Below, one piece after another: positions 27,501-34,901 of a stretch of DNA of 37,561 bases (its first letter is position 1; every line of letters begins with the position of its first letter). Below the pieces are notes generated by a model. That model was not told the DNA's origin. It worked only from the letters and a program-made list of their open reading frames with translations, and searched no databases. This stretch comes from Paludibacteraceae bacterium (lineage in GTDB: Bacteria > Bacteroidota > Bacteroidia > Bacteroidales > Paludibacteraceae): NCBI GenBank assembly GCA_024401645.1, contig JAKSKR010000029.1, positions 1 through 37,561 on the forward strand, in the 5' to 3' direction. The translations under genes and the position numbers were made by a program.

Positions 27501-30500
27501 GCCCTTAAGGTTGCAGAAAGTATAATCTTTAGCACCAAAGTATTTGAGTTCACGACCCGACTTAGCCAACGGAGTCACTTCCATTTTTGCCCTATAGCGT
27601 TTCGTAAAGACTTGCTTCTGAATATAATCGACAGTATCGGTAATCGTCACAAGCTTGTAGCCTTCTAAAGAATCTCTGCCATTAGCAAAGACAGAATCTT
27701 GATATTCATAAGTTTCATATTTCGACAAAGCATAAGGCGACAAGTCGAGCGACGAGTTGTCGCCCATAATGCCATCGTGACCATAAACAGACAAGTTTAC
27801 GTTATATTCAATAGGGTAAACCCAAGCAACAAATTCACCGGTTGTGTTGTTGACATGAATTGTAACGTCGTTCTTGTTGAATTCGGTAATGGAGGTCAAA
27901 GCTTTGGCGTTCTTGTTCTTCTTCAATACACCAGAAAGAATTGCATGAGCAGTAGTATCGGTATGTACATTACCTTCAGTCTGCAAAGAATATTCAGGCC
28001 TTGTAGAAGAAAGAACGACCTGCATATCGTCTGCGAGGTTGTTTTTTGAAAGAGAGAAGCCAACCGGATATGCTTCTTGAACCGTACCACCACAAATACG
28101 ACCAATATACTTCACTTTCGTATTATCGAAAAGTTTCAGTCCAGAAATTATGTCTTGGTAATTACGGTTAGACCCATCGCTGTTGCAGATGCGCCCGTCA
28201 AGTTCGAAAGTATGGCCATTCTTAACAGCCTTTACCTCATGTACGCCAACAGGAACACTTATTGCGAACTTACCATCGGCATCGGTCACGATATATTCAC
28301 CAGTATTTGACAAAGCAGGAACCCCGTCGATGGTAAACTGAACACCTTCTACCGGATAGGTACCACCACTGTAGCATACGATACCACTAACAGGGAAAGA
28401 ACTGTTATCGGTAAAATTAACAGTGTGGCTTTGCACACTTGCACTGATAAGACGCACTTCTTGCGTTGGAGAGAACTGATGCGAACCCTTTCTTGGTGTC
28501 AGCGAATAGGCAGTGCCGTTACCATAGAAAGGTACAGAACGAATAGAATAAGTGCCAGACGCATCGGTCATGCCCTTGTAGGCCAACTGCAGTTCAGACG
28601 GTACCCAATCGCTAGCAGTAGCCCCAACACCAAGTACGCCATCGTTGCCATTATAGTCGGTTGACGTATGAGACATGTCGAAACAAGCACCATTAGCCAA
28701 GAAATTGAACGTATAATAACAAACTAACGAATGTTCGTTACCAACCAAATAACGAGAATAATCTTTACGGATTTCATTAGCAGAGAGAGCCTTGCTCCAG
28801 ATTCTCACTTCGTCGATGTTTCCTACAAAGCCATCGCCTATCACACATTTTGCCGAAGTGTTTGCAACAGTGGTAGCCGTAGAGTCTACGCCAACCAACT
28901 TGCCATTCAAGAAAAATGCTAAATAATCGGGAGAATATATGGCAGTAACATGATAATAAGCATTCTCTAGGGAATCTAAATTAAATTCAGCAGACCTTTC
29001 CGCATCCTTTAAGGAAACTTTACCTTCATTGCCCAAAGCAAATGAGCAGTTGCCCAAAGTTACTGTGCAATTGGTGTTTTCAGACAATGTCATCCAAGCT
29101 TGGAACGTCAAAGCATTTGCACCAATCAATTGAGGGACTGTGGTAGTTAGGCCAGCCTTATTTAGACGAACAGACAGAGAAGCCAAAGTCTCTTCCGAAT
29201 CTAAATAAACTTCAACAGAATCGACCGACTGTCCATTTTCAAAGGTCACACGTCCATTAAATTCACCCGTAGGTGTTCTAAAGCCAATATTGGAGAGAAT
29301 ATTAGATATAGGTGTTTTATTTCCGCAGTCCTTCTTTCCATACACACGGTAAACATAGACTTTACCCGGAATGCAAGTCTTGTCTTCATACATATAGTTT
29401 TCCTGCACCTTGTTAGGGACAACGGTTGCAATCTGTTTATAGAAGGCATCCGACTCCTCGACTAACTTTCTTTCAACAACAAAGACCTCAAATCCACCCT
29501 TTGCCGTCCAGTTAATTTCAGTCCTATCAGGATAATAGCCTTTAGAGCAGTTGATATTGGTTATCCTACCAATTTCAGACAATAATATAGTATCGGAAAT
29601 CAAGCTACCAAGATTACCATACGCAGTTCCGGCTGTCACATAGATTTTGTACAAGTATTGAGTGCATAAGACAACCCCATCGTCGACGAACGAGCCACTT
29701 AAAACACCTTCATTACTTTTAGCAGTAACCACCTTGCTAGAATCGGTAAATTCAGCCAAGACCTCGTCTTTTTTAGTTTGGGTATTTCTACGGACAATGG
29801 TAAAAGAACTACCACTAGCCCACATGCTACCACTAACATTCCAATTTAGAGTCACTTCAGCCTGGGCAGAATCAATATCCAATTCTAAATTACAGACATT
29901 GAGATGGCTGGTACTAACCAACACTGGTTTTGTTTCCTGTGTATAATTATCGCCCGTGTAATTCTTCTTTGATAAATATTGGCTTTCAACCCTATATACA
30001 TAAGAAGAATTGACATCTGCTGATTTAACAAAAGATTCATCGACAAAAGACTTTACATTAACATCGTTAGTTTCGAAAACCTTTTCCCAAACATCAGAAC
30101 CAACCGCTTTTCTCTTAACAATATATCCATAATTCAGATAATCGATTCCAGCAGTACCAGAAACACCAGGAGTTTTCCAAGAGACGTCTACAACCTTCTT
30201 CTCGGAATTATAAATGGCTTTAGCTTCGGTTGGGTAAATAAAAGCCGGCACCTTATAAGTAGAGGATGCGCACTCGTAAGTATGTCCGTAGAGATTTCCT
30301 GCAGCCTTATAACTATATTTAGAAGTATAAGAAATGGCCTCGGTCTTAATGCCTTGAACCGTATATTTATATTTGATGGTACGTTCTACATTTTGACTTA
30401 TATAGCCATACACGCCTTCAGGCGAAAGTGAATAACGTTCAGCACCAGCCATATCGATGGCATATTTACGAATTCTGGTACCGTATATTATTGTTTGCTT

Positions 30501-31163
30501 GTTCTTGAAATCAAGTTCGCAAGAATCTAAAGTTATTGGGGATGCATTAGTTACACCATTCCAATTAATGTTTTTTTCTTCGGCTAGAATATTGTTTGTA
30601 TAATTTTTAGCATAGTAATAATGCCAAGTACCATACAAAATCTTCACCTTATCTTCCGAAAGATTGTTCGGATAGAAATAAAGTTCAATATACTTCTTTT
30701 TCCCATCTGATTTAAACGCTGATGCATTAACAGAATTTGACACTATGGTACCCTTACCATATTCACCACCAACAGAAATAATGCCCGAGCTAGTATTCAA
30801 GACACTAGAGAAAGAGTAACGACCAGCATCACCATACGAAATTTTACAAAGAGGGGAAGAACCATATGACAAAGTTATGTTATCGATGTGGGCATCGCCC
30901 GTACTTGCTATACAGTCCTCCCAATAATAGAGTACAGTAATTTTCACGTAGCCCGAGCCAGCCTCACATTCAGCATTAAAGCGATTAGGATCACCAGTAA
31001 AATCCTGACCAGCGTATCGCGCCATTGCATTTTGTGACATGAACAAACTACAAAAGAGCAAGAATAGCGACATTAGCCATTTTCGCAGACTTCCATTTAG
31101 GGCGCATTGCCCCGAAGAGAACAACAAGAGCTGTATCTCTCTTAAGATTAAATGTAAATTCAT
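21522..31163 (-). CDS. Giant T9SS-secreted multidomain surface protein (LamG/FN3-like)
   Basis: 3213 aa. Signal-peptide-like start with SLRKWLMSLFLLFCSLFMSQ then NAMA (about 25-47); M31 (31073) is an alternative start but lacks the basic residues. FN3-like modules lie at about 305-640. LamG/concanavalin-like folds lie at about 645-815, 2127-2300 and 2330-2520, each with an FxGxxDEVRIW- or QFRIW-type end. A carboxypeptidase-regulatory-like domain is at ~920-990. An uncharacterised core at ~1360-1870 holds CVLRDPPGSNSYSYL (near 1372), two Ser/Thr-rich amphipathic strand regions and GGATSCPYEDAY. A BACON-like Ig fold lies at ~2635-2727. Two copies of the domain shared with the downstream lipoprotein lie at ~2735-2830 and ~3030-3120. 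The C-terminus (~3130-3213, YPNPVVDVLNISG...SGLASGSYVLKV) is a type A T9SS sorting domain. It is probably a cell-surface adhesin or glycan-binding protein. Promoter at 31418-31448. Confidence 0.93.
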   Translation of the reverse strand: MNLHLILREIQLLLFSSGQCALNGSLRKWLMSLFLLFCSLFMSQNAMARYAGQDFTGDPNRFNAECEAGSGYVKITVLYYWEDCIASTGDAHIDNITLSYGSSPLCKISYGDAGRYSFSSVLNTSSGIISVGGEYGKGTIVSNSVNASAFKSDGKKKYIELYFYPNNLSEDKVKILYGTWHYYYAKNYTNNILAEEKNINWNGVTNASPITLDSCELDFKNKQTIIYGTRIRKYAIDMAGAERYSLSPEGVYGYISQNVERTIKYKYTVQGIKTEAISYTSKYSYKAAGNLYGHTYECASSTYKVPAFIYPTEAKAIYNSEKKVVDVSWKTPGVSGTAGIDYLNYGYIVKRKAVGSDVWEKVFETNDVNVKSFVDESFVKSADVNSSYVYRVESQYLSKKNYTGDNYTQETKPVLVSTSHLNVCNLELDIDSAQAEVTLNWNVSGSMWASGSSFTIVRRNTQTKKDEVLAEFTDSSKVVTAKSNEGVLSGSFVDDGVVLCTQYLYKIYVTAGTAYGNLGSLISDTILLSEIGRITNINCSKGYYPDRTEINWTAKGGFEVFVVERKLVEESDAFYKQIATVVPNKVQENYMYEDKTCIPGKVYVYRVYGKKDCGNKTPISNILSNIGFRTPTGEFNGRVTFENGQSVDSVEVYLDSEETLASLSVRLNKAGLTTTVPQLIGANALTFQAWMTLSENTNCTVTLGNCSFALGNEGKVSLKDAERSAEFNLDSLENAYYHVTAIYSPDYLAFFLNGKLVGVDSTATTVANTSAKCVIGDGFVGNIDEVRIWSKALSANEIRKDYSRYLVGNEHSLVCYYTFNFLANGACFDMSHTSTDYNGNDGVLGVGATASDWVPSELQLAYKGMTDASGTYSIRSVPFYGNGTAYSLTPRKGSHQFSPTQEVRLISASVQSHTVNFTDNSSFPVSGIVCYSGGTYPVEGVQFTIDGVPALSNTGEYIVTDADGKFAISVPVGVHEVKAVKNGHTFELDGRICNSDGSNRNYQDIISGLKLFDNTKVKYIGRICGGTVQEAYPVGFSLSKNNLADDMQVVLSSTRPEYSLQTEGNVHTDTTAHAILSGVLKKNKNAKALTSITEFNKNDVTIHVNNTTGEFVAWVYPIEYNVNLSVYGHDGIMGDNSSLDLSPYALSKYETYEYQDSVFANGRDSLEGYKLVTITDTVDYIQKQVFTKRYRAKMEVTPLAKSGRELKYFGAKDYTFCNLKGEKSNVPLYNESEKQYLFGLPVFMMNETYNLRYDVFEEYPYYVDNKMNVDADKTDRVAVDEVDVAFINKLAYSSEIDTVNRIYSFKVGEPDMTTAMGTIAATFTYGDSDNPTSVSWENPLGNENGEAYIFGSHQTGTNFVTGGPNKMLCVLRDPPGSNSYSYLEKGTSFTQSSTYTGSFNQEGSESWATGYLTKTESITLANAGTTSSGTANVVVGSSSGIEAGIVHEEEYTGSNSKTTNVTLTTRIQTSEDPIYDGANGDVYVGYSTNISFGSTNSVVAVPIALYDSVGGDGYYEQTYAKANDFVIVKTKGVSALENFNTMFAYPQVYIEQTLLPNLEDLRNSLLVLPAEAADDSTMQKKADSEMQNYYVSLVANTDSTFGQEGSYKVFYSKNIVKSDTIHYLNQAIERWQKAMSDNDSIKASAHRLLQNYSFQAGANIEYSESYSSNLASSHSFSVKVGVSLNDDSEVDILGVHSKFEYNEEFSTTQGGEFANEAEASHSKGFVLAEDGDDDYLSVDVLYEDPNFDETYVNSVGAGSADTSKLQTKDFYPTFVFRTRGGATSCPYEDAYKAVHWKGHEDKVISAATMKLEEPSIDMPKKFIENVPSGEDAYLTVYLKNNSETGEDQWFDLRIVDASNPYGAVPSIDGNSMSGFALEYLVPAGDVLEKTIAITKGSVLNYDNLGLVLASKCQADPTGFLDVIADTVFFSVHFIPSCSDVSIVKPTNNWTYNTNCATDTIDGVERHYMPITISGFDVNYSDFEHLELQYKPASASDNEWITLGYYYKEDSLAQKAVNNGFNAFTISSEDAGNIYYNFYMDNLPDQKYDLRAVSFCNINNELYDNPSVVISGIKDMYNPRLFGAPKPANGVLTIEDDIRIDFNETIAEGMLTVNNFEVTGIRNGAASSHDVAIALDGENDYLVTEATRNFANKDLTFECWVNFDSLQNATFFSHGNSGESIEMGMNTTGNVVVKFAGKDLISKAPAAWEKSSWNHVALVYDNANQDVTAYVNYVASIDNAKVGAYTGNGVVEVGRSVSAQSNYFNGKVDQFRIWDEVRSISTIQANSATQLSGNDLNLIAYYEMDEAKGSATEDKARGANLVMKGGSWALPEGRSASFNGDSYMTMNAASAIITSDMDFTLEFWFNAAAGAKSQTILSTGDGVSDGAINVSNVFSIGFNADGELEFRHNGSSTAVNGDFADNNWHNFTLAVNRSSGIARIYMDGALNTYFPADKVSRLSSDKLYAGARVWHPEVSSVDSIDHYFTGMVDEVRLWKLYRQQSQIESFYNQKVDGDEMGLLLYYPFEHYIQWQGTAEMQFTLADKANANVADAEKVGNVEASTNIPPVKTKGAVSSLLYDWVVNNDALIITLKEQDYRIERSIVNFTVSKVQDVNGNYVVSPVTWSAYISRNQLKWMDDAVSINKKANEPYKFEAQIVNNGGTVLNYNLNNMPSWLSASVESGVINPLQKQTIEFEVDPSLAVGSYDEVIYLTNSNNVTEPLNLNVTVEGNTPNWKVNPSMYQNNMIVYAQLKIDNVFSNDKSDMLAAFNNGECVGVANVTYNKALDMWYAMMTVYSNTESNKLEYRMWDASSGRVLSAVPSVNFRSDSIVGTPNVPVVFSNGTLKYQNIQLNKGWNWVTFNLQNDDDASNLNAYLGIGSWGKNSIVKNMTASANYSVEKMTWFNPKSLEISNQSMFKVYSDVEQTLSVSGADIDLSATEINVNGGSWTYLPYLPTRSMALKAALAGLEAQEGDVIKSNEGFAMYYGNEWIGSLASLQPNCGYMYRSKSATAKTFKYPTSATELRSYQPAVATKASAYESNMNIVAYVPEKADDDVVRAFVGDAQNEVVEVTLNDSYALQFINLSGKAGDVVRFTLEHDGVTYEATSQMSFVGDKVCGTPGTPVVLNFNVNGATESLVAYPNPVVDVLNISGVVTAGGEATIELIDVAGRVVYTASVVTTNNVMAESINMSGLASGSYVLKVTQNNEVKTFKVVKK

Positions 31164-31417
31164 TTTTAATAAAATTGTTTATATATCCTCCTCGACCTTT
31201 GCACGTTAACACACAAATTCAAGCAGTTTATTTACCACTAAAAAACATCACCTAAAATGCGCCAATCGAGTATTTGTTAGTCTTCGTTCTAAAATGCACA
31301 CAAAAACATATTACCGGGCGATGCGAGTTTAACATCGACCTTCACAAAACCATATGAATTAACATATTTAAGTTTAAAATACTAATATTCTCAACTTGTA
31401 TATATTAAAATATATGT
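31164..31417 (-). other. ~249-nt leader of the giant-protein operon
   Basis: Between the promoter at 31418-31448 and the ATG at 31163 there is no gene. The leader contains a small hairpin (CGATG 31319-31323 with CATCG 31333-31337, extendable by two G-C pairs). It also has a GGAGGA tract about 26 nt before the start codon, too far to be an ordinary ribosome-binding site. I see no known riboswitch motif. Confidence 0.45.
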
Positions 31418-31448
31418 CAAAGGTAAACATTTTCACTTTACACACAAA
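31418..31448 (-). promoter_or_regulatory. Promoter of the giant-protein operon (TTTG-N19-TACCTTTG)
   Basis: On the minus strand, TTTG (31445-31448), exactly 19 bp, then TACCTTTG (31418-31425): a full match to the Bacteroidetes consensus. It has the same -7 octamer as the pta promoter. Confidence 0.8.
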
Positions 31449-31522
31449 ATAAATTTACCATTTCATGAAAAAAAACATGGTTTTACAAACCAAAAGATAG
31501 AAAAACTTACACAAAATCGCCA

Positions 31523-31568
31523 ATAAATAAAGAAGGTGCGCCACAATCTTACATTATGACACACCTTC
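31523..31568 (-). terminator. Intrinsic terminator of ackA
   Basis: A 12-bp stem (31557-31568 with 31532-31543, two G-U pairs) followed on the minus strand by TTTATTTATT. It lies 26 bp after the ackA stop. Confidence 0.85.
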
Positions 31569-31594
31569 ACTTGTATTAAATAATATGATTTCTC

Positions 31595-32797
31595 TTAAAG
31601 CTTTGATACGATATTTAATGTATCGAGAGCAATCATATATTCTTCGTCGGTAGGGATAACAAGGATTCTTACCTTTGAACCATCTTTAGAGATGTCGCCT
31701 TCACCACCATTCTTACGAAGGTCGTTGTTCTTCTGGTCGTCAACATCAATGCCAAGGTAGCTCATGTTGTCGCAGATTTCCTTACGAACACGAACCTGGT
31801 TTTCGCCCATACCGCCTGTGAACACCAAAACATCGAGACCATTAAGTACAGCAGCGTAAGAGCCGATGTATTTCTTAACACGATAGATGAACATATCGCA
31901 TGCCAACTTTGCCTGTTTGTTACCAGCCTGGCAAGCGCTTTCGATGTCGCGCATATCGGAAGAGATGCCAGACAAACCAGCCAAACCACTCTTCTTGTTC
32001 ATTACGTTGTTGATTTCCTTAACAGACCAGCCCTTGCTTTCCTGCAAGAAAGTAACAGCAGCAGGGTCGAGGTCACCACAACGGGTACCCATGATGATGC
32101 CTTCGAGCGGAGTAAGACCCATTGAAGTGTCGATAGACTTACCGTTGAGGATAGCAGAGATTGAACCACCATTACCAATGTGGCAGGTAATCATCTTGCA
32201 GTCCTTCTTACCAGTCATTTCAGCAGCACGGCCAGAGACATAGCGGTGGCTAGTTCCGTGGAAACCATAACGACGAATGCCATCGTTCTTATAAAGTTCG
32301 TACGGAAGCGCATACATATATGCATAATCAGGAATAGTCTGATGGAATGCAGTATCGAACACAGCAACCTGTGGAACGTTTGGAAGGATTTTAGCAACAG
32401 CCTCAATACCAGTAAGGTTAGGTCCATTATGAAGCGGAGCCAACTTCTTGCATTCTTCAATCTGCTTAATAACGTCAGCATCGATCAACACACTGTTAGC
32501 GAACTTTTCGCCACCATGCACCACACGATGACCAACAGCATCAAGTTCAGCCAAAGAGCCAAGAACACCAGTTTCCTTGCCAGTGATGACTTCGAAGATG
32601 AAGTTGATACCAGCCAAATGGTCTTCAATCTTTCTGTCGATCTGGACTTTGTCAGCATCACCTTTCTTAAATTTGATGAAACTATCTGGCAAACCCAACT
32701 TTTCGAGTGTACCTGATTCAAGAACGTTGTTCGCAGGCATGTCTATCAACTTGAACTTGATAGAAGAGCTACCGCAGTTTAGTACTAAAACTTTCAT
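31595..32797 (-). CDS. ackA: Acetate kinase
   Basis: 400 aa from MKVLVLNCGSSSIKFKLI, the canonical first beta-strand and phosphate-binding NxGSSS of acetate kinase. An in-frame start 9 codons earlier (32824) precedes the family start and was rejected. GHRVVHGG, VFDTAFHQTIP, RRYGFHGTSHRYV (catalytic/ADP-site His and Arg region), SIDTSMGLTPLEGIIMGTR and VFTGGMGEN are all intact. It makes ATP and acetate from acetyl phosphate, completing the Pta-AckA overflow pathway. It has a possible -7 box at 32858-32865 and its own terminator. Its usual partner pta is not adjacent but about 2.1 kb away, with a plus-strand MATE gene between. Confidence 0.97.
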   Translation of the reverse strand: MKVLVLNCGSSSIKFKLIDMPANNVLESGTLEKLGLPDSFIKFKKGDADKVQIDRKIEDHLAGINFIFEVITGKETGVLGSLAELDAVGHRVVHGGEKFANSVLIDADVIKQIEECKKLAPLHNGPNLTGIEAVAKILPNVPQVAVFDTAFHQTIPDYAYMYALPYELYKNDGIRRYGFHGTSHRYVSGRAAEMTGKKDCKMITCHIGNGGSISAILNGKSIDTSMGLTPLEGIIMGTRCGDLDPAAVTFLQESKGWSVKEINNVMNKKSGLAGLSGISSDMRDIESACQAGNKQAKLACDMFIYRVKKYIGSYAAVLNGLDVLVFTGGMGENQVRVRKEICDNMSYLGIDVDDQKNNDLRKNGGEGDISKDGSKVRILVIPTDEEYMIALDTLNIVSKL

Positions 32798-32857
32798 ATA
32801 ATAACATTTAATATATTTCCCCAACTAATGAAGAATGTTCCATTCTCCTTCAATTTA

Positions 32858-32865
32858 CAAAATTA
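32858..32865 (-). promoter_or_regulatory. Possible -7 box of ackA
   Basis: Minus-strand TAATTTTG, identical to the tRNA-Leu -7 box, about 61 nt before the ATG at 32797. A TTTG lies 22 bp upstream (32888-32891), slightly farther than the usual 19, so it is only moderately supported. Confidence 0.5.
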
Positions 32866-33217
32866 GGTAGTTTGACTGAAATTAACGCAAAGTAATCTGC
32901 CAATAATTGAAAAATATGAATCTAGGGCAAAAGATGTGTGCTGACAGATAACAAATTCATAGTGACAAAACCTAAAAGACGACCTTTCGGAAAACAAATG
33001 CTTAAAATAAATAGAGATTAAAAAAGCGCCATTTCATCGTGCGAACACATATAAACATATTCTGCAACACATATTCGCAAAAAAATGGATAATTTAAATA
33101 CGTTTAAAGTAGGGAGAAAGAAATCACCATTATGATTCTCCCCAAAAAATTATACGACTTCAAACAACTGCTAACCTAAAAAAATTATATATTTATAAAA
33201 GGCGAGAAAATGAAGCT
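32866..33217. other. Gene-free spacer between divergent ackA and MATE genes
   Basis: AT-rich, no supported ORF. It should hold the MATE promoter. TACGTTTA near 33100 and TATATTTA near 33188 are imperfect -7 candidates without convincing -33 elements. Confidence 0.4.
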
Positions 33218-34573
33218 ATGAGTACGAAACCAGACATACAACTATCGGACCACTTTGGCTATAAACGCCTAATCAGGTTCACCCTACCAACCATCGTTAT
33301 GATGTTAGTCGCATCGGTATATGGTATGGTAGATGGATTGTGTGTGTCGAACATAGTAGGAAAGGAGGCGTTTGCTGCCGTGAACATTGTGCTGCCCCTG
33401 CCAACCATGTGCACCGCCCTTGGCACCATGTTGGGAACAGGAGGAGCAGCCTACCTAGCCAGAAAGCTAGGACAAAAACACTATCGGCAAGCCCATGGTA
33501 CCTTCACCGTACTGGTATTGCTTGCCACAATAATAGGCTTGGCGACATCGGCACTAGGAATAGTATTCATGCCTAACCTTGCAAAACTGATGGGGGCAAA
33601 CGAGTCGCTACTACCCCTCTGTACAGAATATGGCAGAACATACATGCTTAGCATGGTGTGGTTTGTGTTACAAGCCCTACTGCAAGCCGTCCTCATCACA
33701 GCCGAGCGCCCGAAAATAGGATTATGGTTTGTATTGGCGGCCGGCATTACCAACATTGGACTAGACGTATTGTTTATGTACGTATTCGGTTGGGGGCTGA
33801 AAGGTGCAGCATGGGCAACCTTTGTCAGCAGTATGATGGGCAGCCTAGGACCACTTATATTCTTCTTACGAAGCAAGAACATCCCCCTACACCTTACCCT
33901 GCCCCACTGGAACATTTACGTGCTGAAAAAAATATTCATTAACGGCTCAAGCGACATGGTGATAGAAATATCGGCACCGCTTTGTTCCATACTCTACAAC
34001 TTACAGCTCATAAGACTGTTTGGGGAAGATGGCATTGCCGCATACGGCGTAATTATGTACGTCAACTATGTATTTACGAGCCTTGTGGTGGGTTACCTGA
34101 CGGGACTGGAATCGATAGTGGGTTTCCATTATGGCGCGAGAAACACAGAAGAATTGCATAGTTTAAGGAGAAAGAGCCGCAACCTCATCAACTGGTTTGG
34201 CATTACGATGTTTGCTGCCGCGCTACTCTTCGCACCACTCATTGCAAATGTCTTTGTAGGCTACGATGCCACATTGTGCAAACTAACCACACACGCCTTC
34301 CGCCTTTACGCGCTTTCATTCCTAATAATGGGATTCAACGCATTCGTATCGTCTATGTTTACAGGAATAGGGAATGGCGGCATATCGGCACTTATTTCAT
34401 TTTGCAGAACATTCCTGTTCCAAGTCTTGGCAGTGCTAACACTACCACAACTTTTTGAAGATGGCATTTGGTTGAGCCTTTTTGTTGGCGAGCTGTTCTG
34501 CTTGGGTGTATCTTTTTTCTTCTACAGGAAACGACTAAACAAACAGATTAACGAAACGATGGAAAGCAAATAA
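33218..34573 (+). CDS. MATE-family multidrug/metabolite efflux transporter
   Basis: 451 aa with 12 predicted membrane helices in two halves. The start region FTLPTIVMMLVASVYGMVDG, followed by a short loop with VSNIVGKEAFAAVNIVLPL and LGTGGAAYLARKLGQK, is typical of MATE (MOP superfamily) transporters, DinF/NorM-like branch. The second half begins near FINGSSDMVIEISAPL. They export cationic drugs or metabolites with Na+ or H+. It is on the opposite strand to ackA and pta and sits between them, so it is not part of the acetate operon. Its stop codon directly abuts a 17-bp inverted repeat at 34574. The substrate is unknown. Confidence 0.93.
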   Translation: MSTKPDIQLSDHFGYKRLIRFTLPTIVMMLVASVYGMVDGLCVSNIVGKEAFAAVNIVLPLPTMCTALGTMLGTGGAAYLARKLGQKHYRQAHGTFTVLVLLATIIGLATSALGIVFMPNLAKLMGANESLLPLCTEYGRTYMLSMVWFVLQALLQAVLITAERPKIGLWFVLAAGITNIGLDVLFMYVFGWGLKGAAWATFVSSMMGSLGPLIFFLRSKNIPLHLTLPHWNIYVLKKIFINGSSDMVIEISAPLCSILYNLQLIRLFGEDGIAAYGVIMYVNYVFTSLVVGYLTGLESIVGFHYGARNTEELHSLRRKSRNLINWFGITMFAAALLFAPLIANVFVGYDATLCKLTTHAFRLYALSFLIMGFNAFVSSMFTGIGNGGISALISFCRTFLFQVLAVLTLPQLFEDGIWLSLFVGELFCLGVSFFFYRKRLNKQINETMESK

Positions 34574-34651
34574 AAAATGGGGCTGTATCAAAATGCCAAG
34601 AACAGGTTTTCAAGAGAAACATGCAGACTAATTGATAGAAGTTGTTTAACA

Positions 34652-34689
34652 GAATTGTAAATCGGTGAAGTGAAACGAGCCAAAACAGG
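34652..34689 (+). repeat. 38-nt direct repeat, copy 1
   Basis: It runs GAATTG...CGAGCCAAAACAGG and differs from copy 2 at four positions. It runs directly into a hairpin with an 8-bp stem AGGCCTTT/AAAGGCCT (34687-34694 and 34716-34723). Confidence 0.7.
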
Positions 34690-34725
34690 CCTTTTATTGC
34701 ATAGTTGAAAATTGGAAAGGCCTTG

Positions 34726-34763
34726 GAATTGAAAATCGGTGATGCGAAGCGAGCCAAAACAGG
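34726..34763 (+). repeat. 38-nt direct repeat, copy 2
   Basis: It starts 74 bp after copy 1 and matches it at 34 of 38 positions. It runs into a different short hairpin, GGTGCC-TTT-GGCACC (34762-34776). Confidence 0.7.
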
Positions 34764-34832
34764 TGCCTTTGGCACCATAGAAAAAAGCCTAACGCAAAAA
34801 AACTTAACGTAAGAAAACCAAGGTTGATGCAA

Positions 34833-34882
34833 AAAAATCAAAAGGGGCTGTATCAAAGTGAATTATGATACAGCCCCATTTT
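34833..34882. terminator. Bidirectional terminator between MATE and pta
   Basis: Stem GGGGCTGTATCA (34844-34855) with TGATACAGCCCC (34866-34877), a perfect 12 bp with a 10-nt loop. It is flanked by ATTTT on the plus side and TTTTGATTTTTT on the minus side. It is 20-25 bp from the pta stop and also forms the right end of the MITE-like element. Confidence 0.8.
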
Positions 34883-34901
34883 ACAATATACTATAAACTA
34901 A

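Larger units (their letters stand above)
34574..34882. mobile_element. MITE-like element with 17-bp perfect terminal inverted repeats
   Basis: AAAATGGGGCTGTATCA at 34574-34590 is the exact reverse complement of 34866-34882, bounding ~309 bp without a supported gene. A further near-copy of the end (GGGGCTGTATCAAAGTG, 34844-34860) lies just inside the right end. Inside are two 38-nt direct repeats with hairpins. The end sequence resembles termini of Bacteroidetes insertion sequences, but no transposase is present. I could not see a clear target-site duplication. It may instead be a compound of terminator-type repeats. Confidence 0.5.

Noticed and set aside
31186..31191. GGAGGA on the minus strand as the ribosome-binding site of the giant gene
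   Set aside because: It is about 26 nt before the start codon, too far for a Shine-Dalgarno interaction, and other genes in the window do not use one.
34548..34856. 102-codon minus-strand ORF across the repeat element
   Set aside because: It lies inside the repeats, overlaps the end of the MATE gene, and its similar segments simply reflect the direct repeats.
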